The notes beneath the pieces were generated by a model that saw only the letters and a program-made list of their open reading frames with translations, made no database searches and was not told the origin of the DNA. From Alitta virens (taxonomy: Eukaryota; Annelida; Polychaeta; Phyllodocida; Nereididae), in the NCBI GenBank assembly GCA_932294295.1, contig OW028574.1, positions 55,140,297 to 55,204,296 of the forward strand: a DNA stretch of 64,000 nt, in the 5' to 3' direction. How positions within the stretch are numbered: the stretch's first letter is position 1; each line of letters begins with the position of its first letter. This document shows positions 25,401 through 36,241 of this stretch, in pieces. The position numbers were made by a program, and so were the translations under genes.

Positions 25401-27310
25401 ATGAAAAGCACATGCTAATGTGGCATAACATTTTCGTGAACACTATTATAAAGATACACACGTATACACATAAATATACCAGTAAGGTATTGTAAATGTA
25501 TTTTTGATGAGATTCACGTGCTATTGTGGCATAACATTTTCATGAATATAATATACTGATATATAAAACAAACATTATCAGTGCAAATGTGGAATATATT
25601 TCGGTGAACTTCACATACTGCCTGAAATATGTATGTAACAGCACTTACAGTGCAGTACATAGTACTGAACATTATTGCTGCTATTAAGTCTACTTTTCCA
25701 CTGTTAGACAACTTATAACTTCTACTGGTACGACAGCTTACAACTGGCTTGCAGACAGGACAAGTGCCTCCAATGGCAGCCCCGGGACAAGTGGAAAGAA
25801 TGAGGGAGATCTTGTAAGCAGCAGTGTTGGACAGGTCCGCGTCACAGTGGATAACAGGAAGGGCCTCAGGTCCTCTGGGTTGACCTTGGAAAAATCCAGA
25901 CTCCCCAATCATCAATCGTCACCAACTCACTCACGCTACTTTCCTGGACAGTTGTAGTAAATTTCCACTTGTTTTTCGAGGGTGAATTTACATACAAGGC
26001 ATGCATGACCTACCTGCATAAGTTACACGTGAATATTATTTGTTAATTTTTATAATTTATGTTGAATTAAGAAAGAAATGTTATAACTTATGCAAATAAA
26101 CATCTGCATTAACGCAAAACAGACAGAATTCAAACCCCAACCTACTAATAGTTAATGGGATCTCCGTGTGACAATTACTGTTTGCTAGTTGCGCCTGTAG
26201 AAGGTAATTTAAAGATAGATGCTGTTCTATATTGTGCCATTGTGATTCCATTGTCTTTCTGGTACCCTAACAAAATTAATGGCAATAGATAAGCACCTCC
26301 AAGTCAATCATTGCAGAGAGATGTTTTCATAAAGTCGGAGTATGGGTTATTGCTAACATTTCTATCCATTTCGTGTTGTTAGATGTTTTGCATGGAGAGA
26401 TACTAGTAGTGACTTTGCTAACGGCCTTTGCAAGTGACTGTGCAAATGATTTGCAGGTGATTTTGCTAGTGACATGGGCTTCAGCCTGAGTGGTGTCTGA
26501 AAATGCTCAAAGTGATTCTTGCCAGGCTTTTAATGATTTACATGATTTTGCCGGAGGGTGACAACTGTTCTCAAATTGCTTCTGTGTCTGTCAAGAAAGT
26601 AGAAAAAAAAGCACTCTAGGTAACATTTGATTTGGCTATTCAGGTCTTGCAGAGAGACGCAATAACATTTCATTTACACCTGTAGCTACAACGACAGACA
26701 TTTTTAACAAAAAAAAAAACACGAGATGTATTAGGTATAAATGCATACGAATTGGTTCTAGATATGAGATTTAAACCCCGTTTTCAGGCCAACTCACTTA
26801 TTATATGAGAAAAACATATAAGTAGATGTGGGACCCTGGACTATCCTTATTATTACAGATTACCTGTTTATTAATACCACCTAGCCAGTAAGACCAATAA
26901 ACCTAGCTTCTAAAGAAAGACCAATGGTCTTAATGGGGAAATGGTACTGTATGACATACCTACCGTGACTGATATTGCACAATACATAATAAAAATGAAA
27001 ACAAGTAATAAAAAAAACCTGGTTACAGGTACATGGCAGCTGGGCATAAAAAGTCTAGCAAGCGCCCACATAACATACCATTTCTATGGAAAAATGGCAA
27101 CGGAGTGAATGCATCCATTCCCATGTACTCCAAGGGGACAATAAACATTCCCCTGCTCTCGTTGCTAGGGCACCACGTGTACAACATGTAGTTCTACACG
27201 TGGGACATGTGAGCATCAGTGGCACTGTCGAATCACGTTATGCTAATTAGATCTGACGTCGAGGGGGAAGCTGGGATACTAATGGAGCAGATCGTCAAAG
27301 AGAACAAAGA
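20426..27310 (+). CDS. Unidentified spliced gene, three phase-linked exons (internal part)
   Basis: I read three exons: 20426-20540, 25755-25953 and 27251-27310. The reading phase carries over exactly at both junctions (G|AC and TT|A), and donors GTATGC, GTAGTA and GTGAGT follow. The first exon encodes a leucine-rich helical stretch with TRHLKVLDLCAAIIKIL. The second is Ser/Gly/Asn-rich and probably a disordered linker. The third is acidic and helical (GEAGILMEQIVKENKE). The exons are clearly GC-richer than their surroundings. The product is unknown and no catalytic motif is visible. The 5' exons were not found, and the link to the following exon block is not phase-resolved: an exon of phase 2 to 0 would be needed between 27310 and 27852. 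A long minus-strand frame at 25514-25915 overlaps the second exon; I consider it the shadow. Confidence 0.42.
20760..20900 (+). repeat. SINE copy, family A
   Basis: TGAGGCTAGTAAAAGATCCC, ACCCATGGGATAAATGAG and GGACTCCAATCCTTATAATC follow a degraded tRNA-like head in the order seen elsewhere. It would lie in an intron of the unidentified gene if the exon chain is right. Confidence 0.65.
22397..22443. repeat. (AT)n microsatellite
   Basis: About 23 uninterrupted TA units. Confidence 0.95.
22838..23260. repeat. Diverged tandem repeat, ~160-210 bp unit
   Basis: Three starts of the same unit occur at about 22840, 23051 and 23210. Each has GTGCA(T/G)TAGTGT..GAGT(C/T)CTGCT and, in the longer units, ATGTCAATGTGACTATCAAA and a CTAG/CTAAGC(C/T)ATATAGAGTA segment. 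It has no coding potential. Confidence 0.65.
24044..24262. repeat. (CTTAT)n-(CTTCT)n pentanucleotide array
   Basis: The array starts with about six CTTAT units and then holds about 36 CTTCT units interrupted once by CATATT. It closes with CTTAT units again before CCCATCC. The (CTTAT) borders mirror the (AAGAT) run at 1.5 kb. The SLLFS and similar frames read through it are artefacts. Confidence 0.95.
25320..25556. repeat. Three dispersed copies of a ~45-bp motif
   Basis: GATGA-(A/G)ATTCAC(A/G)TGCTA is followed by TGTGGCATAACATTTTC and (A/G)TGAA at about 25322, 25396 and 25505. The copies are separated by 60-75 bp of unrelated AT-rich sequence. Confidence 0.7.
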
Positions 27311-27851
27311 GTGAGTCAACTGGCACAGTAATTGCTGCAAACGGAACTGGCAACATAGTGACAAGATGACATCAAAGGCTTTGAATTACATGCACTGCAG
27401 CCACTAGCTGTGCAATGCAAGTGTTGCATGAAACAGTCATTTACTGCAAAAGGCCCCTCCTACCACATCACACAGCTTTGTGCCAGCCAAGGCAGGGACA
27501 AGTCACTCCATGCCCCGCTCATTATCCACTCACTAAGCCTATAAGGGATTAATCTACCCAGAAATGATGCAGCTGAAACAAAGGAATGATTGTGTGTGTG
27601 GGCAATCAGTGGACACAAGTCAATTTTTTATCATAAAGAAGTATTACATTTTTCCATAAGGGGCAAAAGTAATTTTGAAGGTTTAAAATCTACCAAAAAA
27701 ATGCTAGACAGCTTAGAACGAAGAAATCGTTGTGTGTGGACAATCAGTGGACACGTGTCAATTTTGTTGATATAGTGATGCCTTCAATTCTTCAATTACG
27801 GAGCAAAGGTAGTTAAATACAGGAGGTATAATCTACACTGTATATCTACAG

Positions 27852-29192
27852 GAAGTGAATCTCTACCCAGCCAAACTCCGAATTGTAGACAATAAAGGTG
27901 ACTTCAGTAAATGGAAACAAATTGCCCTTAATTATAACTTTAAGGTAAACATCAGTACGTTGGTGTCTACAACATCAATGTTAAACCTACAATTATGATA
28001 CAAACTTTTTTATTATATTACAAAGAAGCAGACTAAAGTAAATCCAACAGTTTATAATATATTAGATGTAGTCTTTTGGCATTGAATTTAGCTGGCAAAA
28101 AAATGCGTCCCTGCTGAAAGACTTCATTTTAACCAGACATACAAGTTGACTCACCACCCCCACCCCAATAACTCTGTTCCAATTTAAGTTAATAATTCAT
28201 TTCAACTTTACATACCCCCACCTCATTCTCATGATCACTTTAATTCCATTCTAATCATTCTCCATATCTGCATGCGAACAATTGATTAATAGAAACTTGC
28301 TATTTTTTTTAGAGCCGGATAGATATGAAATTTTTTTTTCTCTCGTTGCATTGTATAAAGTATGTAAATATTTTATTTAATCATCTATTTAATAATATTA
28401 ATTCTATTTAATTTATCTATTCTTAAATTTTTCTTATTTATTGATATTTTTCATGTGGTAACTCACAATAGCGTCCAATTCTGAGACTTTGTGAGTGCCC
28501 TGGTCATATTTGTTTAATAATGTTTTGTTGTATAATTAAATAATTACCTTGTGAATATCACTCACTCTAACGTGTACCTTTTGAAATTCTGAAATATCTA
28601 AGAATGGTTCCAACTCAGTAGCGGATTTAAGGGGGTTTAAACCCCCCTCCCCCCAATTGGCCTAGTACATTTTAATATTTTATTTTGTCGACCCCTCCCC
28701 ACGTGAAATATTTCTGAATCCGCCCCTGCAACTATATTTTTACAGTTAATCTTCAGAATAACAATGACATCTATGTTGTGTTCAAATTCCATCAGTTTAG
28801 TGGATGCCACGAGTGCATGATCAGGGCACTTAAATACTCCCTGACAACAAGACAAACTGCTGAGTTGAATTGGGATGCCATTAACCTGGCGGGGAGGAAG
28901 ATCTTCCCCGTTAGGGCTTCCTGGCAGCAGGTAAACTACAGGTTGGCCTCAGGCTGGTTTTACCCCCTTTCCATTAGAAACAGTAATTTCAGGGGGGGGG
29001 GGGAAAGAAAGAAGAAAAAAAGGAGAAATGCTGGAAGTCATGTCTAATGGCCTAGGTAATTGTTGTTTGCTGATGTTGATGGTTCCGCAGAAGAAAAGAC
29101 TCAATGCAGCAGCCCACAGGACTGGAGAATTCATCTTCGAAAGAAACCTTTATTGCATGCAAAGATATTTAGTTGATACAAAATCAAAATGA
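27852..29192 (+). CDS. Unidentified spliced gene, last three exons with stop codon
   Basis: Exons 27852-27944, 28757-28930 and 29091-29192 are all phase 0. They have polypyrimidine/AG acceptors (ctacag, cttcag, ccgcag), GTAAAC donors and a TGA stop at 29190-29192. They encode 31, 58 and 33 codons. Visible features are a Tyr/Pro start with LRIVDNKGDFSKWKQIA, a Cys/His cluster in FKFHQFSGCHECMIRALKYS, an NWDAINLAGRKIFPVRASW segment and a basic, aromatic C-terminus (FERNLYCMQRYLV). The conserved-looking aromatic and charged pattern suggests a folded C-terminal domain, but I cannot name the family. The hAT-like MITE at 28616 lies in the intron before the second of these exons, and the large TATC array begins 45 bp after the stop. 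It is probably the 3' end of the gene whose exons appear at 20.4-27.3 kb. Confidence 0.6.
28616..28728. mobile_element. hAT-like MITE with short direct repeats
   Basis: The element starts CAGTAGCGGATTTAAG and ends CTGAATCCGCCCCTG, giving terminal inverted repeats of the form CAGnnGCGGATTnAG. This is the well-known end sequence of non-autonomous hAT elements in many animals. CAACT flanks both ends directly (28611-28615 and 28729-28733). A full hAT target duplication is 8 bp, so the ends may be slightly mis-set or mutated. Confidence 0.65.
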
Positions 29193-29236
29193 ATGTATAG
29201 TTTTTCAAAAGGGTAGGTTGACAATACAGTGTACTA

Positions 29237-29278
29237 TCTATATATCTATCTATCTATCCATCTACCTACCTACCCACA

Positions 29279-29314
<36 letters not shown>

Positions 29315-29953
29315 CATCTGTCCATCTATATACCTTCCTACCTACCTACCTACCTATCTACCTACCTACCTACATATCTGGCTACCTACCTATTTATTTA
29401 TCTATCTATCTATCTATCTATCTATATATTTATCTTTCTGTCTATCTATCTATCTATCTATCTATCTGTCTATCTATCTATCCATCTATCCATCTATATA
29501 CCTTCCTACGTACCTTCCTACCTTCCTACCTATCTACCTACCTATCTACCTATCTATCTCTTTATCTATCTATCTGTCTATCCATCTATATACCTTCCTA
29601 CCTCCCTTCCTACCTACCTATCTACCTACCTATCTACCTGCCTACCTACCTACCTACCTATCTATCTATCTATCTATTGATCTATCTATCCATCTATCCA
29701 TCTATCTACCTACCCACATACCTACCTATCTATCTATCTATCTATCCATCCATCTGTCCATCTATATACCTTCCTACCTATCTACCTACATTTTTGCCTT
29801 CCTACCTACCTATCTATCTCTTTATCTATCTACCTATCTATCTATCTATCCATCTATCCATATATATACCTTCCTACCTACCTACCTATCTATCTGTCTA
29901 TCTATCTATCTACCTACCTACCTATCTATCTGTCTATCTATCTATCTATCTAC
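29237..29953. repeat. Compound (TATC)n/(TACC)n microsatellite, ~715 bp
   Basis: The array is made of CTAT, CTAC, CCAT and CTTC tetranucleotides. A higher-order block, CATCTATATACCTTCCTACC, recurs at about 29323, 29492, 29584, 29758 and 29858. All three forward frames stay open, producing Tyr/Leu/Ser/Ile repeats that should not be taken for proteins. Confidence 0.95.
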
Positions 29954-31317
29954 AGTTGATATCAGGATTATTCAACCTCCTCTGGAATTTGCTTTAATAA
30001 TGTGTCAACTATAATAAGGCATAATACATAAATGACAAATGCAATCATCATAATTTATGAGGATCTGAATATGTGCCATGTTTTGCAAATTTTGCTATTG
30101 TTTTGCAACAGATATATGTAATGTTACATAATCTATACACATATATATATACTGATTAAACTCCCACACATCCCATTTTTTAGTAGGGGGTTGCTATGGT
30201 CTATGGACTCATTGCCATTGTTAAATCCAACTTTCTTTTTTTCCAGACATTCTTTTATAGTCATAATCTGGTTATTTATGATGAAAATATTGCAATATCA
30301 TTGCTACTTTTAACACAGAATAGGATTTTATGAAAATGGGCCATCCTCGTCTGATAAGATTGTAAAATGTTATATGTATGTTTGGATGCTTTCATTCTTT
30401 ATTTATTCATTGACAAAGCAATAAGTAAATAGATTTTGAAGTACAAGAATCAAATATTGACCTTTAAAGAATAATAAGTAATTTTGATGTATTTTCACCA
30501 AGTGTTATTGCACTACTAAAGTCCCTCAAATGTTTCACCAGCCAGCTGCTATTTCATGATTTCTGGAGAAAATATTTGCCAGGATGAATTTAAGGAAATT
30601 CAGAGAAAATCAACAAAAAATCTCGTGCAATCTAGAAAATATTAACTATATATTGGTTAAAATAGGAATGTATAATACTCTGTATGTGTATTGGTCATGT
30701 AGTATTGCATAACAGCTGAAAAACAGCTTAACAATCGGTAAAATATAGTGAATTACTTCCAAGAACATTGTCATGATGGCATGTGTCATTTACGTCCTGT
30801 ACATAATATAGTTGACACATTTTCATGCTAACTCCATGTGTTGAAAAATTCTGCTGCCATCTATCTACAAGTATGGCCCTCATTTGCGCCCAAGTTTGCT
30901 GAATGAGGGCCATGCAGCAGTCTTCATAAATTTTTTTTTTTGTGGGATTATATTTACACGTGTTTTTACAGCTTTCCTACCTACCTGAACTGAAAAATAA
31001 TGAGTGCACACACTATTACTAATCTTTTTGCAAACACTGAAGCTCCCTATGTCACCAACTTTTTTCTGCAAGAAAGAAAGCCTGTATGCACACCGAGATA
31101 CCAGAAAAATTGTCCAAATAAATTACAAAACGATAACTTATGGCTACAGGTTTTAAAGTTGTATGATTTTAATAGTTTTAAATGCTTCATAAGTCATAGG
31201 ATTTTAGATGTAGATGTGGAAGTAGCTTTTTATGCACTCTTCTTAACTTGTAACCGTCTCATCTCTCATTTGTATATACTTTCATATCTTACTCATATTT
31301 ATTCAGCTTTATTCGGG

Positions 31318-31412
31318 CTACCTATCTATCTATCTATCTATCTCTTTATCTATCTACCTATCTGTCTATCTATCTATCCATCTATCCATATATATACCTT
31401 CCTACCTACCTT
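31318..31412. repeat. Small copy of the tetranucleotide higher-order block
   Basis: TATCTCTTTATCTATCTACC and CATCTATCCATATATATACC match the end of the large array at 29810-29875 in order and wording. This suggests a segmental copy of that array's 3' part rather than independent expansion. Confidence 0.7.
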
Positions 31413-31899
31413 TCTACCTATGCTGTTATTTTTCCACAATCACCATTTTCATGCAGTGAATCAGCAATTTCAACTAATGCATCTTAAATATTTTTTTTTT
31501 ATGTTATCACTATATAGGACTGCTGCCAGGCTATATCAACCTATGTATCTGTCTACCTGTCTGTGTGTTTATTGATCCATCTATCTTGTTTTTAAGTCTT
31601 ACAATTATATTTTGTCCTTGGAATTTTGGACATTTTTCAACCTTGAAGGCTATGACTAGTTGCTATGACAACTTATTCGACAGGTTAAAGGCCTAGATAT
31701 CTCATTGCGAGGACAACAAATCTTGTTTTCAGCTCTCATTTCCAGCGAGGTTTCAATCCAACATAAAAGAACTTTTCACTAAATCTTGCATAAAAAACAG
31801 TAGCATTCGAACAAGGCAGACTCACAAAGCACAACAAAATCATAGTTCATTTGTCTTGAAGGGCTCAGTGGTCCTTTGGGTAATGTGCCACCAGCTGTG

Positions 31900-32095
31900 C
31901 TGAAGATCATGAAGGGTGGGTGATTAGGGCTTTACATCCTGTATTTCTGCACCATTTGGGCTAATTAGGACAGGCAGAGACTATGGCAATAAGATGAAGG
32001 ATGAAACAGCCATTCAACTTAAGCTCGACCGGGAATCGAACCCCGCGGTTGGAAGCCCAGAGCACTACCTCTGAGCTAGGCCCCCGCCCTCTGAA
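31900..32095 (-). repeat. tRNA-derived SINE, second family
   Basis: Read on the minus strand it opens with GCGGGGGCCTAGCTCAG and GGTAGTGC (A box) and carries GGGTTCGATTCCCGG (B box) at the right spacing. The anticodon and acceptor stems do not pair, so it is not a working tRNA. A ~100-bp body extends to about 31900. It is distinct from family A. Confidence 0.75.
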
Positions 32096-32164
32096 GATCA
32101 TTGAATTCAACATAGGGAAGTTCACTTAACTGTATAGAAATGCGTTCACACAACACTTTAATTG

Positions 32165-32272
32165 AGGGTCCCTTGTACTAAATGCATATGCTGTGGCAAG
32201 TAAAGAGCCCAGCCATGGAGTAAAAGTATTATGGTGTAAACTCCAAGCCTTATCATCTCATTATTACAATGA
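32165..32272 (+). repeat. SINE copy, family A (headless)
   Basis: TATGCTGTGGCAAGTAAAGA, CCCAGCCATGGAGTAAAAG and CTCCAAGCCTTATCATCTCA follow each other as in the other copies. Confidence 0.65.
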
Positions 32273-32720
32273 TCTCTGAAGGCAGGCCATACAGCTTGAC
32301 TTTTAGACCAACAGCATTGTGATTCAGATAATATTAAAAAATAAGAAAAATTGCCATAAGAAAACAACAATGGAGGTATGTAAAAGGGTAGTATTTATTG
32401 CGATGTAAATGGAGCAGCACCATATATTGCATTTAACAAAAAAACGACTATATATATATATATATAAGCTTTAACAAATACATAAAAACAAAAAATGAGC
32501 ATATTTTCTCCTGGAAAGTGTGCCAATCACTGCAGAAATAGAACACAAGCTTGGCACTTTCACCTTGCTATAAAGTCAAATACAGCAAAGGTCAATAAAT
32601 TAGTGAATTGCCCTGAGAAATAAAATCACATTGGCTTCTAATCTCCATAAATGTCCCAAACTTCTGGCAACAGTCACAAGAGGCAGCACCAGTTTGTAAA
32701 GCACACACCCCACCTGGTGT

Positions 32721-35349
32721 TTATCTGGGGGAACTTCCAGGAGAGGCATCACCAGAACTACCTCTGTGAGATCGTAGAGAACGCTTTCTTGACTCTGGAC
32801 TTCTCTCTTTCTGGCCATGGTAGGTGTAGTCTTTGATGGTCGGAAGATGACGCAAGACACACGCCTTTAAGGCACTTCGATTGATGTTCATGTCGGTGGC
32901 ATCGTACCATTCATCTGTAAGCGCATCGAAGCACTCCACATGAGCAATGGTGTGTGTTCCTGTAAAGGTATACAAATTTAATAATAAAATCCTCTAGTTC
33001 GGTGAAAGAACTATTTCATTATAAAGGAGATGAATTATGTTTTAATCTCGGACTAGCACAATAGATGTATACTTTCAGCGCAGCTTCCAAGTCTGATCCT
33101 AATAAAATTGCACAAGAAAATATCTGACACCTTCCCCCACAGAAAGAGATATACCATCTTGAGATACCTACCATTGAAACCACCTATTACAAAGATCATC
33201 TCATCCATGACTGCAGCAGCGAAGTTACTTCTAGCGGTGTACATCTCTGTGCTTTCTGTCCAGACGCTGCCCTCCTCAACAATACACAGCTTCTCAACTG
33301 TATAAGAGGAAACCATTATTTCACCAGAATCATAGCATAGCCTGACAAACAACTGTGATGAAGAGTATGATCATTCGTGTACCTGAGGCAAGTCTGCTTT
33401 CTCCATCAAAACCACCAAGAGCATAGAGCATGTGGTTGTAAGCGACTAAGGACACTCCGGATCGAGGGGACAGCATAGTGGCCAGTGCAGACCATTGGTC
33501 AGTTTCCGGGTTGTATATCTCAACTGACTGCAGACATAATCGGCCATCGAATCCACCACAAATGTACAACCGACCTGGAATATCAAACAGCAAAAGTTGA
33601 CAATCATAATTTCAACATACAAAAGATGTGAACTTCATAGATAAATAAAGTAGTTTTCATGGAGTCTGAGTCCTTATCTATACCTGCAGCTGAGGCAGCT
33701 CCAGCATCGCTTCGTCTACACGACATGTCAGCAACTTTTCGCCAGTTGTCCCTCACTGGATCATATCGTTCCACACTTCGCATTCTTAAGCGTCCATCAT
33801 ATCCACCGCAAGCGTAAATGTATCCATCAACCGCAGCAGCACTGACATAACAACGCTGGTTTATCATGGGCATAACGGTCTGCAAAGGTAAATAATCAAT
33901 GGCTGAGAGAGAAACTTTGTGGCCACTGTCCAAAAGGTTATAAGGGTGAAAAGGTTATGGCATAAATGAAACGGGAAGACCATAAGGATGAAACTAATTT
34001 TAAGATGGTTTAAACATCTATTCAAATTTTACCACCAAGCCCAATTGTTCAAAAATATTAAAGGTCTAATAGGACTGTGTTGTGTAAAATTAAATGTGCA
34101 CTTTGCACAAGAGGCCCATGGCAGGTTGTAATCAAATGAAAACTGCATAAATATCTTAAAGATAAATATAAAAATCAAGACAACAAGACAAGATAAGGTA
34201 CACAGGCTCATTAACCATATGAAAGAATGTATAAAATTTACTGTGATTCCTCAATATTTTTTACCAAATGAAGGCGAAGCTTACCTGCCATATTTTACTC
34301 TCGGGATCAAAACGGTCGACACTGTTGTAATATTCAGCCCCATCAAAGCCTCCCATGACGTAGATTTTGTTACCAAAAGTCACCATGCCATGGTAAGCAC
34401 GTGGCGAGCTCTCCTCTAGTGGCTTGTGTGTGTACCATCTATCTGCTCTTGTGTCATAACTCTCAAAAAAAGCAATAGGGCTTCCCCCACTCCAGCCTCC
34501 AATAACAATCAACACTTCACTAGGAATACGAGGCCTAACAAGAGGGTTTTTCAAGTCAATATCCTTGTTGCCAAATTTTTCAATATCTGACAGAAATTTT
34601 ATGGCTCTCTCGATCACTTTCTTGCAGCCAGGAGTGCCCTGCACCAGTGGATGTTCCTCAACGATTTTCTGAAAATTGTCACTTTCAATCATACCAAGAC
34701 GAAGGCAATTTAGGATTTTGGGTAAGTGTGATTTTCTATTTTCTTCATCCGCTTCTATCCACCTGTAAACAGCGTCTATTAAGTCCTCTTCTTTGCGAAT
34801 ATTTAAGTGGTCGTCGCTCAAATAACGATAGAAAACGTCAGGACTCAAGTTTTTGAAGGCATCATCTTGTCTCGCTACTCTGGGGAAATTGTCTATGATA
34901 TGACGCCTGGCTTTGTCTCGTAATTCTACACAACTGTATTGATCAGCAAATTCCTCAATCCCTAAAGCATTTGAACTATCTATGTGCCCTTCTAAGAAAT
35001 CGCAGCAAGTTCTTTTCAAATCCATCATAAGCATGAGGTCGGCCAGAGGAAGAACTTTGAAAACATTGCTCAAAGCAAGTTTAATTTCCTTGGTGTAAAT
35101 GTAGTCCAGGATCAAATCCATCAGAATAGGGTCGTCTGTTGGAGCATTAATTTCTTTCTGAGTCGATTCCATCATGCCGTTGGTGAACATAGCTCGATAA
35201 TAAGGGCTTTCTGCCGCCAACAATATTTTGTGGACGGCAAATTTTCGTCTGCCAGCGACCAGCACGCCATCACACAACAATTCTTCGTTCCTCAAAAATG
35301 ACAAATTTCGGCACGGCGTGGCTGGACCAGAGTCACTGCTTGAGTTCAT
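32721..35349 (-). CDS. KLHL10: Kelch-like protein 10 (BTB-BACK-Kelch), complete, 5 exons
   Basis: CDS exons are 35349-34285, 33879-33684, 33574-33383, 33297-33172 and 32959-32721. Together they make 1818 nt, 605 codons plus TAA, very close to the vertebrate length (~608). Phases match at every junction. The BTB domain occupies about residues 20-130 (CDGVLV..RKFAVHKILLAAE), BACK about 135-240, and six Kelch blades run from about 285 to 570, each with GG-Y/W signatures. Diagnostic KLHL10 stretches are IGGWSGGSP, ESYDTRADRWY, EESSPRAYHG and, in the last blade, VECFDALTDEWYDATDM. The family is known as a CUL3 ubiquitin-ligase adaptor, testis-specific in mammals and needed for spermatid maturation. 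The C-terminal ~40 residues form a Ser/Arg-rich tail. The start codon is the first ATG of a 355-codon exon. It lies ~0.9 kb downstream of the channel gene on the same strand. Confidence 0.93.
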
Positions 35350-36241
35350 CCTTATATTTCGACCACACAGCGTTTAGTAAAATCCCAAAGCCATTTCTTC
35401 AAAGATGACAGCTTTTATATATGAAGCACATGGGTTTGTTTTGGTCTGAAAATGTTGTCAAAACAATCATTCGTGACGTCATCGGCGAACTATAATGAGA
35501 CACGTCACATGATCGGGATTTCCTTCAATTTTTATTTATTTAATTCTTTTGGTACCGCCAATGTATACATACCAAAGGTAAATGATCTGATGTGGCAATG
35601 AACAAAATTACCTTGCAAAAATCGTTTGCATGCCTCAATCGGCAGTTTTCAGCCAATCAGAAGCGCCCATTTACAACATCCACCAATAGGAGAGCAACAA
35701 TCATGATGGCGTATAATATCGCAGACACGGTGCACGAAAAAAGTTAGATATTGAAATGCAACTGATGCCGATTTTTTTTAATAATTTTTTATTTTTTTTT
35801 GTATTAATGAGCAAAATTATGTTTTTAGGCCCACACTGCCCATCATACAAGATATTTCAATAGGCCTAATTGAGAAAAATATTTTAAAGCATAGGCCTAT
35901 ATATAGGCCTATTATTTATAATAATATTGATTAATTGTATAGCCATTTGTGCAATGTAACACTCAATTATAATTCTTAGCAATGTGTATTATTGTATTTT
36001 ATACTAATTAAATCAGTCATCTATAATCAGAGAGCTATAATCAAAGTTAACGACAACTGAACTTTCACTGAAGTTATTTGAAATATGATCATGATCCTTA
36101 TAATGTTATGATCTTGACAAAATGCCAGAAAAAACAAAAAAACAAACAAAAACAACTTTACAATCAGTCCAACCCAAACTAACTTGCCCGATTTGGTTAG
36201 CTTTCCGGAACAAAATATCCAGCGTCTATAGTACATATATT
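35350..36241 (-). promoter_or_regulatory. KLHL10 upstream region / channel 3' flank
   Basis: This 0.9-kb spacer between two minus-strand genes must hold the KLHL10 promoter and the 3' end of the channel mRNA. TTTTATATATGAAGC at 35412-35426 gives a TATA-like motif on the opposite strand about 65 bp above the ATG. GTGACGTCATCG at 35473-35484 is a perfect CRE core (TGACGTCA), the type of site used by CREM in mammalian spermatid genes. CACGTCACATGAT follows at 35500. TTTATT at 35534 is the only clear complement of AATAAA in reach of the channel stop. Promoter role is inferred from position. Confidence 0.4.

Larger units (their letters stand above)
29954..32720. other. Region between convergent genes; repeats, no exon seen
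   Basis: This stretch separates the unidentified plus-strand gene from minus-strand KLHL10. It holds AT-rich sequence, a second small tetranucleotide block at 31318-31412 and two SINEs (31.9-32.1 and 32.17-32.27 kb). TTTATT at 32394-32399, the complement of AATAAA, lies ~325 bp after the KLHL10 stop and is a candidate poly(A) signal for that gene. Confidence 0.5.

Noticed and set aside
25514..25915. 133-codon minus-strand frame containing a CPVCKP motif
   Set aside because: It overlaps a plus-strand exon whose phase links to exons on both sides; the minus frame has no partner exons. Not fully excluded.
29173..30014. Two overlapping 260-274 codon frames rich in Tyr, Leu, Ser and Ile
   Set aside because: They are translations of the TATC/TACC microsatellite in two frames, with no unique sequence, splice context or domain.
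31000..31575. 191-codon plus-strand frame
   Set aside because: Half of it is microsatellite, the rest is AT-rich with no domain and no acceptor or donor pattern.
32024..32094. Possible tRNA gene (minus strand) with good A and B boxes
   Set aside because: Acceptor and anticodon stems do not pair and a non-tRNA body follows; it is better explained as a SINE head.
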